Source: Climacteris rufus
Lineage: Eukaryota; Chordata; Aves; Passeriformes; Climacteridae
DNA: 64,000 nt
NCBI GenBank assembly: GCA_013398175.1
Contig: VZRZ01006456.1
Span: 329,609-393,608, forward strand
Reading direction: 5' to 3'
The translations under genes were made by a program, and so were the position numbers. Below the pieces are notes generated by a model. The model did not search any database. It had not been told where the DNA came from and saw only the letters and a program-made list of their open reading frames with translations. Positions 38,413 through 52,600 of the stretch are shown here, piece by piece (the first letter of the stretch is position 1; every line of letters begins with the position of its first letter).

Positions 38413-41400
38413 GTTCAGACTAGTCATCAAGTATCAGATTCTGAAATCTAGTAAAAAAATTAGGCTAAAAATAACCCCTCAAAGTCACATGTGCCAAGTA
38501 ATATAAAGTTAAGAGATGCAAACCTTGTAGAAATCAACCTATATTATAATGTCAGGGTAATTATCAATCCTTTCTGCAAGTCTTTAAGTAAACACAGCTG
38601 GTTTTGTCTTTTTTTAAATTACTCTATTCAGTGATACTTTAATATCCTTGACTTGCACTTAAATATCAAATAAAGTCACTGGTTTATAAGGTTTAAAAAT
38701 GTCTTAATTAATGGTATTGTAGGGGTTTCACAGTACATGTAACAGCATGGTGCCCAGAATAAAAAAACAGACCCTCATTCACACTCCCAGGTGAGAGTTA
38801 CCAATACCCTTTAGCCATCAGATTGGGCAAAAGTGATGAATTGCTTTAATGAACAGGTGAATTGGGGGTCAAACCAATTAGCAGATAAGCTTTTATTTGA
38901 AGGGAGGTTTAAAGGTTCTTGTGAAAGAGAAGATAAAGGTTTTTCTGTCAGTCACTGCAGTGTGTTGGAGAGAGGACCATGCTGCTCAGGCTGGGCAGTG
39001 TGCACTGTCAGTTCTGTCCCTGTTAACACAAAAAGGGATTTGTTTCTTCAGGTGACTCTACCAGAGCAGTCAGCACAGCCCTAAGGGGCCTGAATGTTAC
39101 TGCAGCATTGGGATCCTGGTAATTGGACAGAGTAAGACTGAGAAAACAAGACAGTGATGGTTGGAAACTGAGAGATAACAAGAGTGTGGACAGAAACACG
39201 AAATTGTTTTTGTAAAAACCCCACAAACCTTGCCTTGTAGGGAAACATCCACTGAGGGGTGTGTGTACACCTACAGTCCAATTAGTGCTTCCTACCAGGA
39301 GAGCACTCCTGACAAAGGTACAGGGAACACAGCACCAAACTGTTCTGGGGAAGGAGCTCACAATGTGCCACAGAATGTTTCAGTGTGCTCTTAGTTCACC
39401 TGATCCAGCTTGTTACTTCTTAATGGATGTGCTGTTTAATTACTCCCACAAGTTGTCAGGACTTTGAATAGAATTTTTTAGCCTAGTGCATGTAAGTTCC
39501 TTTGTCCAAAGGATTGTCCAAGAAGACTTTGCTTGCTGTGTTTCCCCCTGAAAACTTATTCTTGATTTATTCTGAAAAGCTAAAAATACCTGAAAGATGG
39601 TTAGCAAAAAAGTTTTTTGTAATAAGGTCAACAACATATTTAGAATTGAAAATTATCTCACACATTAAGGAGCCATGAAATCAAAACTGGGACAACCTAC
39701 CTAAAATCCACAGTTAGCAGCCTAGAACAGAAGTTCTAGTTTGCATGTTCTAATCCTCTTGAAAAGAAGGATTTAATAGCCTAAGAAGCTATACTCCAGC
39801 TCAGGGATTCCAGGTGACATTCAAAGGGATTCCAGAGAAGAGCTGAACTACTCTCACACTTCAGTGCTCTTGGGACCAGGCCACAAAACTGCACTTTCCC
39901 TTTTGTGTTTCTGCAAAGAGCTCGATCTATACTCAGGCTTTGGTTTCTAGAAGCTCTTTCCAGGCTTGCTTAGAACTATTATTATTCTCCCTGAATAAAA
40001 GGGATTAATGTGATAATACGCAACTATGATGAGGAAAGCACAATACCTACTCTATGTAGTTTAATTTTAATATTTTACTTACCAGTGTACCAGAAGGAGT
40101 TTACATCGATTTCACAATTTAGTAAATAACTGTTTCAAAATTATTTGTTGCATCTTGATCTGTTTAATCTTTTACCAGAGAAAAACCATGCTATTCAAAA
40201 ATCACACCTGAGCTGTCCATACATCACTCATCTGTGTCTGACACATCAGAACCAATGGCCCACAAAAGCACAAGTCCTTACACAGCTCTTCCTTTGTCTA
40301 CACTACACTCCTCCAAGTATTTTCAGTGCATCTAGGCTTTCTATTATTATAGAGAGAGAAAATCAATCAAATTAGCAGTAGCTCCCCAGTTCTGTAATGA
40401 TTCTTGAATTATTTGGGAGATATTCCTTGATGCCAGGAGCTGGGTCACAGTCACATTACATTTTACTTTATGTACCTTTCCAGAATTTGTAGTTTTGGAG
40501 AAGAGCTTGAGGTTGTTTACATGCAGGATAATTTAAAAGCCAGGCAAATAAATCACTTATTTGAAATTCTGAACTTTTAAAGCCATTTCAAGACTTTTCC
40601 ATGAACTTTTCAAGCACAAGGTCTTAGGTGAAAGATGGCCTTTGGAAAAACACAAGGGCTTTTCCACTAATGATTCCAGAGTCAACATATGATACACAAA
40701 CATTACACTGGTTTCATGTCTTTCCACTGCAAAAAGGCCTCATTCAAATGACTTTCAGAGGCCATTCTGCACACCTGGAGGCTCAGCTCTCACCACCAGC
40801 ACTGCATTGCACACCCATCACTCACCTGACCATCCATTCTAATTTTTGTCATGTCAGCAGTTGGTGATGCTAATTAAAAGTAAATTTACATATCTCACAC
40901 TATTTACATTTGTTTTTTGACATGACAGTAATTCACCCTTCTGCATAAATTAAGTCTTGTTTGCCTGTGTTGTCTTTTAAAACTTTTTCCAGCTATCTGG
41001 TCAAACAGCCCTAAAACAAGGTCTTGAAATACTATCATGAGGTTTTATACTACAGGCTGTAAAGATTATTTCCATAATTTGAATAATCAACACCCATCTC
41101 GATTTCTCAATTTAAATACTGTGAGCCATTCACTGATACAGTTCTGACTAGAATAATATTAAAAACAAGTGATAAAGAGTAAAATGTTTTTAATTTCATC
41201 GAGATTCATCACAAAATATTTATCTTTTACTGATTCTAACAGTAATACAGCATCCTCAGTTAAAGAGTGAGGAATGAGTGGGGTTTTGTTCTTCTAGGGC
41301 TGTGTGCAGTTATACAAAGGCCTGGGTCTCATGATGTAGTAAGGAAAGTGAGGTAGATTTACATGTTTAAACAGCAAGATACTTCTCTCAAGCTCATGTG

Positions 41401-44400
41401 TGGGGAAAGGACAAAAGAAGTAAAAAAACCCCAGGAAATGCTTTTCCAGAATATGTCAGTGTTGGAAGGTGAATTTTGTCTCCACACACTATCTTGTCTG
41501 AAGTTGACATTCTCTCCTTGCATAAGGAAATGATACTTGCACTGTTTCATGCAGTTATTTCATCCAAATACTAAAGCATCAAAGCTGAAGTGATGACTCA
41601 AGCTGATGATGAACAAGAAAGCAACACAGACAATTCCTGATGATGTGGCATAGATGTGCTCTACACATGCTCAAAATTTAACATGAATGCACTTTCAGGC
41701 TGTCCTGTTGGATGCTCAGTCTCAAACTTTGCAGTCCAGAGCAGCTGCTCTCTTGGAAAGACAATACAACAGCACAGTAAAGCTGTTTGGGAACTAATGC
41801 TGTTACAAATACTTCAGCTTATTCAAAGTTTGCCTCTATCTGCAATTCATTACAAGCAGCACTTCTGACAAAGAAAACAATTTTTAATCATAAATTAGTA
41901 CCTGAGACCAGCTTAAGGCTACGTACATCAATGCTCCATTGAGCAAACAGCTTGCGCATTTAACAGTACTGTTGGTTTTCACCATTTAACATTTGGATTT
42001 TGTAGGAATTCGGATAAATACTAGACCATTTCAACACAGGAAGGGCCAGAAATACAGAGACAGAAACAGTGTGTGTGAATCCACACCACCAATACCGAGC
42101 AGAAGAAATGGCTGTAACCTCTGAAGTGACTCCTGAGATTTCACAGCAGATATTCACAATGGAACTATAGAGAGAATCCAAGATGTACCTACTTTGATCT
42201 CCTTCAAAAAGGTTTTCTTGCAAGCTATTAAAAGGTTAATGACACAGTAATTCCTTACAGCAGAAACTGAGTTCTCTGTGCAATAGGACCAGGCACTGAC
42301 ATGCTCTTTGACAGCTTAAGTTGCAGTAAAGCCAAGGATGAAACAGTATTTTACATCTATGCAACAATTTCTAGCCAGTGTTTCTAGCTGAATTAAGATT
42401 GAATATTGTTATACATTCATGGGGAAAAAAAGGCAAACTGCAAGAGGGTACCACTCAACTTTTCTAATGAAATGCTTAATCTGGTAGTTCTAAAAGGCTG
42501 TGTAAAACTAATGAATCTTCTCATGGCAATTACACCTCAGTCTGGTTTGGGAAAGGAGAGGCATTTTAACAAAAATGTCCAAAGGTGTGAATTACTTTCC
42601 AGCCCATTGTGCTCTGATGTGCTGTAACTCCCACTGACCACAGAGAGGCTGACAAATGATGTGCTACCTCTGCTGGCTGCCTTCAAATTCTCAACACATT
42701 TAGAAATCAGTTTCACAAGACATTTATAAAACTAGTTGCAAATCTGCAATACTTGTAGTGATATCCTAGCTCCATAACATCCTTTGTGTTCCTTGTACTT
42801 AGAATCTACAGAACATTTTTGTGATCAAACATAAAAAGGAAATGATAAAGGACTAATTTCATAGGTCTGTTTTAGCTAATTCTGTATTCCTGTTATTATT
42901 CCTGCTGACTTTTCTTAACATCCCCATCCCCCAGTATAAACACAAACATCTAAATCTTTCCTGACTTCCTTTTGTCATTTAGTTCCATTTTAGTTATGCT
43001 TAAATACTTCTAACTCCCAATCAGAAACTCATTATTTAACAGAAAGTCACACTAATGTCAATGAGCTTTACATCAAACGTATAATGTTAAGAAAACAATT
43101 AGAGAACTAATGGTTTTCCTCTATTTTTTGAAGTTAAATGTCAAAGAATTTTCAGCTGATTAAAAAGTTCTAATGTTGCACTAGTGCCATGGGCTCCTGT
43201 TTGTTTTGAGCAGCCATAAACCCATGCTTTTAAAAGAAAAACTCCCCACTGAGATCCCAACACCAAATCCATAGATTTCACATTGTAACAGACTTTGGAC
43301 AAAGGCCTTATGATTTGAGAAGTTCTGTTATGGATTATTCTGGCCAGAGTTATCTGCTGACACAATTCAGATGCTAAAGAGACTGCAGCCTGAGCACACT
43401 GACCTTGTTCCTTGGCAAAGCCTGAGAGGAACTGCCTGAAAGAACAAAAGTGGGAGTGTTTTGTGGCTCTGCCTTGCTGCTTGCAGAGGACTGGGAAGTG
43501 GATGTTGGTAACAGGAAATAGGTTGGCCAACATCCAACTCATTCCTTCTGTTTTTCATGTCTTTGATGCACAATTTAAACACAACTTCCTTTTTGCAAGG
43601 CTCAGTAGATCACTGTATACATGCACATATTCCAAAATGCTGCTCAGACTATTTCCTAACAATATCTGACACAGATGTGTGTCAACCAGCAAGAAAATAT
43701 CAGGAACAAGTTTCCAAAACGGATAAAAAAGGTCAGATTTGCTTATCACTGCTGTTTGCCTAAATATGGGTTCAGCTGACAGCTACCCAGAGCAGCCTTA
43801 AACCCCAGACACACTTTGTGTGTACATGTGGAGTACTGTGACCATCCCTATGCCAGGCTCCTACAAATATCCCTGGAAAGAAATCCTGCTTCAAGGAAGC
43901 ACTGTGGACAGAGTAGTAAGAGCAGAAACAGCTGATGAGCTGGAAATAATTTCCAGTTCATCAAGGTGTTTTTTCTTTGTCCAGCATCTTAAAGAACCAG
44001 GTTATTTCCTTTTAAAAGCAAAGTGATGATTTCTTTTTTCTCCCTCACCTTGCCCTCAACCCAGTTGTTTCCTTATCCTGATTTTGACACAGCCATTGTT
44101 GCAGACATTAGCTGGTGACCATGGATACTGTGCTGTACATCACAATACAGATGGTTTGGGTACTTCAGTGACTGGTAGGAGCTCTAATGACAAAACCATA
44201 GGTTTAGTTGCCACTGGGGATTTTAAAGCTTGAACACTTCTTTCCAAAATTACTTGCAACTAGAATTCCTGGTGACAGTTCCATCCCTAGGGCAATTCAG
44301 AGCAACTGTAAACCTCTAGTTGAAGAGATGGATATGTGACAAGCAAATCACTTCCTTACTCTGCAAATACAGTTTCATGCCAGTCATTTTAATACAATAG

Positions 44401-47400
44401 TCTGTAAGTGGCATTTGGCTTGCAAGGGTCTCATCAGTAAGGAAATAATTTTAGGTGTAGGTGCACAGCCTCCTATAAATCCTGGAAACCACACACAGCA
44501 TTTGTGTTGTCACTGATGTGTTGGGTATGCAACAACAATTCCTTCCAGTTCAAATACGTCATTCAGCCTGGGTCTTCTTCACCATTCACAGCCAAAAAAG
44601 GCCCTGTCAGCCTTTTGCAGCAGTGAAGCACTGAACTAGTTCAGTAATTTAAAATGGCCACAGACTTAGGTGGACCTTTCCAATTGGTTTTGTTGCATAA
44701 GAGCCAAAGTGAATCATTGGGAGTCCAAACAACACTTTTAGTCTGTTTGCAAAGTGTCTGACACAATAGGCTTGCCCACAGTGAAGATCCTAGATATTAC
44801 AGTAAAATAAACTGCAATAAAATAAATTAGAGTCAATGTAATTTCAGGACTAGTAGAGATCCATTAGTATAAAAGCAGCTGCAAAGTCAGATATTAATTC
44901 TGTCAAAAGTGCAGTGAAGACATCACATACTGGGATTAGCAGCTTTCCAAAAACTGAGCTGTTTATTCTGGGCTTTTGGAGCAGTTCTCCAGCTGATGGG
45001 AGCCTTAGGACAAGTTATCTGCCTTACAGAAGACACTAGTAGCCTCCACAAAATATTGTGAGGAAAAACTCATTCAAGAGGCTAAATCCTTCAGCTGAAG
45101 GTTGACTTCATTGTTTAGAAGCATAAACTAAACTCCCCTTGCCAGATTTCTCAGGGGCAATTATTTCAACAACAGCATCAAGACAACCTCAAAGAAGAAT
45201 AGTTATGTTGGGATCACAGCAATCATGAGATCATAGCTTTTGCAGTTTGCCAACACATACTTTGCTGTGTTGAGCCTTGTTAGTCAATTAGAGGATGCCA
45301 TTTCAAACACTGATAAGAAAGTAAGGCTGATGGTAACAGTCATGCAATTATGGTTGAGTAGTCATTGTTAGAACATCATAAATCAGGCTTCAAATTTAGT
45401 AAAGTAATTAAAAAAAGCTCTTCGGTCAGCTGGCAGCAGCAGCACTAGGGTGAGAGAAGACGACAGAAACAAGAGATGCTGCTGCATGCTTCAGGCTTCA
45501 GTCTGGTTTTGAGGCCAAAGACTCATTTACAGCAGGGTCTGTAAATGGTTGAATTCCAAACAGTTGCAGGACTGTTTGCTACAACTTTCTCACTCATTCT
45601 CTGTAGCACTGTACAACAAACATCATGCAGCAATGTTAGACCTGGCATGTCCCTTCTAATCCTGAGGAGAACGCCAACATAAAGAGAAAGAAATTCTATC
45701 ATCCCTAACAGCATCCACCTTTCCCTGACTCACTGGAGAACACAAGGCCTTGCTCCTGAACCCCTCTTTGCATTTCTCTTTATATCTGAATGAAGTCAGA
45801 ACCCTTAGAAAGAACGCTAAACAAAAACCAAGGGTAGTTTCTACTTTGATCACATGTACTCTGTCCTTACACAGAGCTATATTAAACTAGATTTATGTCC
45901 ACTGGAAATACTTTTTAAAGCATGTTTAAAAGAAAACAGTCCATCTCTCAGAATGAAAACAACTAGCAGAAACCTACATTGCAGTTGCAGCAAAGCCCTT
46001 TGGGCACACTTTGGTGCACATTATGATGCTGCTTGGGTGGTGAAAGGCATGAGACCATCACCATCCCCCCGAGGTAGCCTATTATGATGGAATAAGGCAT
46101 ACTCTATTGTGTTTTAGTACTCAGATGAACAACACAATTATCAAATTAGCACTTCATTCACTTTGTTTTATTGAACCAAAGTCATACCATATTTTGCAGT
46201 TCCACAGGACTTGAGCTACTGTAGCTTAAGAGTAAATTACAGAACAGTAGTTTTATGAAAGTCTGTGTTGGCTAAGAAAATAACCTGGTTTTGCTAGTTA
46301 TAAGATTTGCAGGTTAAACAGAGTTTCATTAATTCAGTGTATGAAGTCAGCATGGTTATTGAGATAATTTAAGGATTCAGCTTGTAGAGACCTAAAAAAA
46401 TTGTTTCTGAAGCAGTGAGGTGGCACTCTTATGCTTTTCTTTCTCTTTCTGCATGAAACCACTGGATCCTTTATAGCTACCATTAAAATTGATTAAAACC
46501 TACAAATTGATTAAAAACTAAAAATACAGTGAATAGCAGAATCAAATGCAAAATTCTAAAAATCTCACTAAAATTAGGAATAATAATGATCATTAGGAAA
46601 ACTAATAGTGCTGAATACATGAAAAAACTGCATTTGGTACTCCTTTTTTTACTAAGATATGTAGCTGGAAAGGCTGAATTAACAGGTTAAAAACAGAAAC
46701 AGTTGTAAAATTCTCTACAGCTAAAACAACTTGTTTTAGTAGCATATCTCAGTTCTACTATGAAATTCATGGCCTAGTAGTGAAGACAGACACTGAAAGA
46801 AGGCATCTTTGCTGTCCCCATGTGCCCATCACACCAAATCACTTTTAGCTGCTGCTGGGGGTCTTGCTCAGCTGGGAAGTGTGTAATACCCTGCAAGGTT
46901 TATCCCAGGATTTTAATTTCTATTTAGACACTTCACCTGATTTGAGTCACAAGTTTTGTTGTCAGAGGACAAAAGTAAAACTTGATCTCAGGCTTCCTTC
47001 TGCCTTTTGGTTCTCCTCCTGCACATGGGCTCAGCTGTAACCCCAAGTCCTGAACCCAGCAGCTTGCAGTCAAACTCACATTAAAGACACAAAGCTTGGT
47101 TAAAAAAAGCCCCAACTATTCCACTCTGCAATTCACTCAAATATTCACCTCCAGTGCTCCAGCAGCACAAGTGCCCACAGGTGGAAGGACAGCACGGCCC
47201 ACACTGACTGCACCACCCAGCAGCGGCAGTGCCAGTCCTGGTGCCTAAAAACCCCTGCTGGCTCTCAGCCTTCCTTCCACGCAGGGCTGAATCCCTGGCA
47301 CACTCTACAAGAGAAGCTTTCTCCTTTTCTTCCCAGTGTGTAGCCCAGAAAGATTTTTTTAGCTACAAATTTTTGAAAGTTAACAAAAATGTTGACTTAA

Positions 47401-47985
47401 CAAAGATTTTATCAGCTCTGCCTTAATTGCTAGAAGGGAATAACTAGTGATAAAAATCATGTGCCTTATTAATATATAAATAAATTATGATAGCAGTCTT
47501 TCTATCTCTAGGAGGTTGGCTGAAAAACAGCTTGTCATGGTTGGGTGGCATTTACTTTTCTATCTGTCAATATTTGGAGGATCTTATTACTTTCCAGTGC
47601 CAAGTCTAAAATGGCTAATGGAAATACTAAAATGGAATTAATCTAACTAAATAAAACTGGTTCTCTGTGTGCTATTCCCCTGACAGTAACTTAATGTGCT
47701 TTCTGAAACAAAGCTATGGTGGAAAAATGGGTTATATTTAAGTTTATATGTTGTTCATTTACTTACTCTCACAAACTTGCTTTTCCAGCAGAGGCAAGCC
47801 ATGGCGCTTTATGATAACGACACCTCAAATATTTATACAGGACAGAAGGTTAGAAGCATCCAGAGGGTTTGCAGATCCACTGACTTACCAAATGTTCTAC
47901 TTTTGGAGATCAGCAATAACACAGGGCAGCTCATCACCCTTGCCAATACCTGCACTGCCACAGGTCAGCACTGCCAAACTGGGCC
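38413..47985. other. Intergenic region; no gene seen
   Basis: AT-rich unique sequence with no exon, RNA gene or clear transposon. The longest open frame (43141-43542, minus, 133 codons) and its neighbours lack recognisable domains. No simple repeat of note. Confidence 0.65.
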
Positions 47986-48310
47986 AGGCTAACTGTGGTG
48001 GCCTAACACAAAAATTACACTCACCTCTCGTGTCGCTGGTGTCAGGCAAGACGAACAACCACACAGCAACTCCAAGCATCAGAAGGCAAAAGGCCCAAAG
48101 GCAAGAAGCCCTTAAAAGCCAAAGGTAAAGGCCATGGGCAGGAGCTGCCAAGAGCACAGGCCAAAGGCAGGGACCCAAAGGCCCCAATTTATTTCACAGG
48201 TGTCTTTTATACATCTTTTAGTCCCCAGGCCACATTCTCATTGGCTCTCATGGCCTCACACATCATCAATCGCCCCCGGCTGAGATCAATCTAGAACAAA
48301 ACCCAGCTGC
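47986..48310 (-). mobile_element. LTR-like fragment, minus strand (endogenous retrovirus remnant, tentative)
   Basis: Reading the minus strand, a CCAAT box (48244-48240), a TATAAAAG box (48211-48204) and an AATAAA signal (48193-48188) come in the order expected of an LTR U3-R segment. They are followed by about 190 bases that could be R/U5. A possible terminal TG/CA edge lies near 47994. No gag, pol or env coding was seen beside it, so a solitary or broken LTR is most likely. The family is not identified. Confidence 0.45.
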
Positions 48311-48419
48311 CCAAGCACAGGTGCACATTCTATGGGCTGGCAGGCAAGGTTGAGACCAGCATGGATTTCGGGCTGGCTTGTAGCAGTGTACTTGGCAGAA
48401 ACTTCTGCTGTTGAGCTTC

Positions 48420-49245
48420 AGGATTGGTGGGAGCAGCCCCAGGGCACTGCGCTCTGAACCTTCTCCCTCCAAGATCTGAACTATGCCTGAGCTGTGGTAA
48501 ATTCCCATATTTCCCTTGTGTTACCTGTATTCCCCACCCCAAGTTCTGTATATGGCCATGCTCTGGAGAAGTCTCTCTTCTCCTGTTCCCCACTGGTCAT
48601 TTTGAGCCATGCAGCTTCCCTTTGGGTGTCCCCTGGTCCCACCTCCCCAGAAAAGGGTCCCTGCAGGTTCCCACGCCCTCTTTCTCCTGGGATCCTCCAG
48701 CCATCAGGGTGGCTCCTCCCTGGCTTCTCCTGGACCCTCAGAACGCCACATTGGATTTACAATAAACGGCTGTAATTCCAGAGTAGAGCCCTCTCAAGCC
48801 TTTTGTTCTCACTGATACTAAAACACCAAGCTTGGGGGAACTCCTTGCCAGAGAAGGCAGCAAAAGCCGGTCATCTGTGTTAGCCAGGACTCTGTGCTTT
48901 GGGGGAGCTGTGGACTTCTGCAACTCTCACCAGCAGGGACTAAGCTCGCTTTTTGGATGCTGTGTGGACTCGAGAAACTCCAGCAAAGCGTCACTAGCCA
49001 GGGCTTCCTATACCTCTAGCTGGTACTGCAGTGTTTCACAGAACTCCAGAGTTCCAGGTGCCAACAGAAGACCTTTGTCAAAAGAGAACCCTCTTGCCAA
49101 GCTGGCTTTGCTGCCTGCAGTGACAGCACCACTTTGGCATCTGTGCACTGGATGCAGCCTGCATCTCCTGAGGGGGACTCATCACGCCTGGAGTAGTCGC
49201 TCTTCAGAGATGTCAATAACAGGGATATTTCTAGCCTGTTCATGA
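48420..49245 (+). mobile_element. Second LTR-like fragment, plus strand (tentative)
   Basis: This GC-richer, repeat-like patch has a plus-strand AATAAA at 48761-48766 followed by a GT/T-rich stretch (TTTTGTTCTCACTG), a plausible polyadenylation region of an LTR. The segment 48830-49245 continues in the same style and may be U5 or flanking repeat. No coding region of a retrovirus is recognisable. Borders and family are uncertain, and it could be part of one rearranged element with the minus-strand fragment beside it. Confidence 0.35.
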
Positions 49246-49603
49246 AAGAATCATAAATTAAGATAATTAATCTTCTTTTATGCTTCTCATTGCACCATTT
49301 TTAAACTTTATACACTGACTTCTATCTTTTACAGAAGAGTTTAATGAGTTACTTGCAATAAAGAAATACACATTTCCATTATAGAAAGCAGGAAACAGGG
49401 GACCCAGGAAATGAAAAAAAACTCTGAAAACAGTACAATCATTACTGCTGATACAGAGCCTATCTGAAGAACCAGCAAGGCACCAGGAGCTGAGAAACAC
49501 AAAACGTGATCTCATTGTCAAGGCAGCAATTACTCCAGCCAAGATCTGGGAGCAGTGGGAGGTAGACAGCTGTGCTTCAGGTATCTGCAGGAGATCTCCT
49601 GTT

Positions 49604-49616
49604 CACACACACACAC
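49604..49616. repeat. (AC)n microsatellite, short
   Basis: About six AC units. Confidence 0.75.
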
Positions 49617-52600
49617 AGGGCTGCAGCTCTGGAGGATCTCACAGTTGTTACCAGCAAAGCTCTCTCACAGTTCTTAGCACAGATGTATAAATAGAATCCA
49701 AGGTGAGCACAGGCAGAAACAAGACATACTGATAATAGGGGCGACAACAACCTTTCCATTTTAGGCACTGAAAACACAGGAGGTGTTTCATAACTACACT
49801 AAGAGAAAAGGGAATGGGAAGACACTATGGAACAAATATTCTTTTGGGTTCACTCACCATGCTCTTGGATTGCATTGGCCACACACTTAATCACAGTTCC
49901 CTGACATTTACCTCCTGCCTGGAGATTCCATGTTAGACATGTGTCAGCTTTGTCACTGATCTGAGCTGAGCTCAGACTCAGTCCTAGTACACAAGTGTGT
50001 ACACACACCACAAGTGTGGGACTTTTTGGCACCTTGGAAAGATTTATGACAATTCCTCCTTCCCTTCCAACAGCCTATATGAAGTGTCATTTACTTCTTC
50101 ATTTTAATCTTTTAAGATGCCACTATCAGCATCTCCAGGTCTTACCAATGACTGCAGGGAGCCTCTGACAACTATGCAGATACATCATTAGTCCACAAGA
50201 GACAGATGGAATCCACTTATTTCTAATTTACTACAGGGTATCACCCACAACATTCAAGTCACCAAAGAGGAATGCAGCTGAGACTGAAAGGTAGAGTTTC
50301 TGAGAGCCATGCCCCACCTTCTGGCTTCTTTATCAGTTTCTATTTTCAAGTGCCCCAGCTTGTCCAAGGTCCTTTATCACTCACTGGTGAAACTGCCTTT
50401 AAGACAAATTGTCACTTTTCCCCCTTATTTTCTGTCTACAGAGCCTTGCTGTCTTCTGCCATCATCATCTTCAATGGAACCCTTTCCACTCTTCCCTTGG
50501 AATGTTCTCTGAGCTCCAGAGCCCAGCTGACACACACACTGGAGGGATTCAAGCACCATGACTCATTCCCAAAGGGATGGAACAAAAAGGCTGGAGGTGA
50601 CACACCGTGAGATAGCATTCCATTTTGTCTCTGGAGACAGTCCTGGTGTCAGTACATTACCTGAGATGAGAAGAAGGCAAAGTCACTCAGCTCAGTCGTT
50701 GCTTCAGAGAGTGAAACAACCCTGAACCAAATGGATTTCAAATTGTAGCAAATACCAGTGGTGACCATGAGGACCACAGCACAAGGCATCAATTTAACTG
50801 TGGTAAAAAGACTTCCAGAACCTGGGTGTGAGAAGTCAAGATTCTCATCCATACCCAGAAGCCTTGAAACTTTTAATGCCATGAAATTCATAGAGCAAAT
50901 TAGCTTTTTAACAATGAACATTCTTCTGACCAAGTCTCATTGACAGCAGCATAGAATGAGCTGGGTAATCTGCCGGGGTGGGCTTAGTAATGCTACATCA
51001 GTCTTGGAGTTCATTCCAATTTCTTTTAGACCTGGAACTGGTCTGCAAAAGATCCCACCTGCACTGTTCCATGTAAAACTCAGCACTGAAGACCACATAA
51101 CACAGCTGCTCAGAAGTTAAACAAATTTTTTGTTGCTCTTCCTTGAACATTTTCTGGCAGCATCAGCTCCTCCTGTCACTCACGTTTCGGGGACATTTGG
51201 TTGGTTGTCTACATGCTGAAGCACTTTGCCACGAGACTCATCTATAACTGAAGGTTATCTCTAGAATTATATATGTAGCTTTAAAGATAAAGTCATGAAT
51301 CCTAGCTCTGATGTCTGGGACAGACACATCACCAAAAATGTCATGGCATTTGATGTTACACAATTTGCAATTAAATGGTATAAAGATATCACCACTGCAA
51401 GAAATATAAAGATCTCTAACAAGTTAACATGGAGCCAGGCCTCTTGCAGCCTGCAGTTACAAAATAAAGAAGTTACAGGAGTCTTGAGCCTGTATATGCA
51501 GGGTGGGGCCTTGTGTTCCAAAATGATTTTTCCACAAACTGATGAAAAATGTGTTGACAGCAACTATTTGTAATCCATCAGTAAATCAATTTTTGCCTGT
51601 AGACTCCTGGGTTGTAATGAACTTGTTCATTCTGAGCACTCTGATCTCACAGATTGAAATGTGAATCTTGTTGTTGTTGTGGTATGGTTTACATATAGGG
51701 AAGTATAGTACTGTGGGAACTAGCTTTCTTCATAGCAAGAAAAAAATCCCCCAAAATTTGAGTCCCTGCTCAGGACTGCAGTTTGCTGTCTATTAGGTTG
51801 TGGTTGAAGCTGCTCTTAAATCAGGGGTTTTTATATACCAGATACTTTTCAAATAATAAAAATACTACCATGATTTCTTTTAAAAATATTCTGTGGAGTA
51901 GGTTTTCATTTTGATGGGACAGCACCACTTCTGCTGAATTTGTTTAGCTGAATGTGCTGCAATGAATTGTAGATCTTTAAATTGATTTCTCTTCACTTTA
52001 AGAAAACTCTCTGATGCTAAAACGAGTATATTACATTTATATATTTGTTGGCCAGGTAAGATCAATATTAAAGGTAGGACCTGTAAAAGTTGGAGAGTTT
52101 GCTCCTGGAATTTAAAAGATTAGCTGCACATGAAAGTCCATGATGCTGCCTATGTGGTGGCCTGTGGTTCCTGCATTCCTTCTTCTTCTTATAGAAACTG
52201 TTCCAAATATTTTTTAGATATGCAGGTGCTATGAAGGTGATTTCATGGTGTTCATATTTGTAGGGGATTTGACTCTCCAGCTCATAGCCTGGAATATTTC
52301 CTAAGTTGTCAGTATAAAACTCCAAGTCTCCCTGCCTCCCATCACCACGAAGGAGGGATACTGACAGCAGCTCATCCTCATTCCCACGTGCTTTTCCCAT
52401 CACCCAAGGTGCTGCTTATGCACTTCCATTATCAGCTCATTCTTATTCTTCTTATTGCTTTGCTGTCAAATTCAGAATCTTGTCACTGACAGTGATGAGT
52501 GATCTCCTTGTTTGCCTGGCCATTCCTTGACAGGTCTGATGCTGTTGCACTTGCTCCTGACAGACTGAGGCAGGGAATCTGCCCTTGGGAATTTGTCAGC

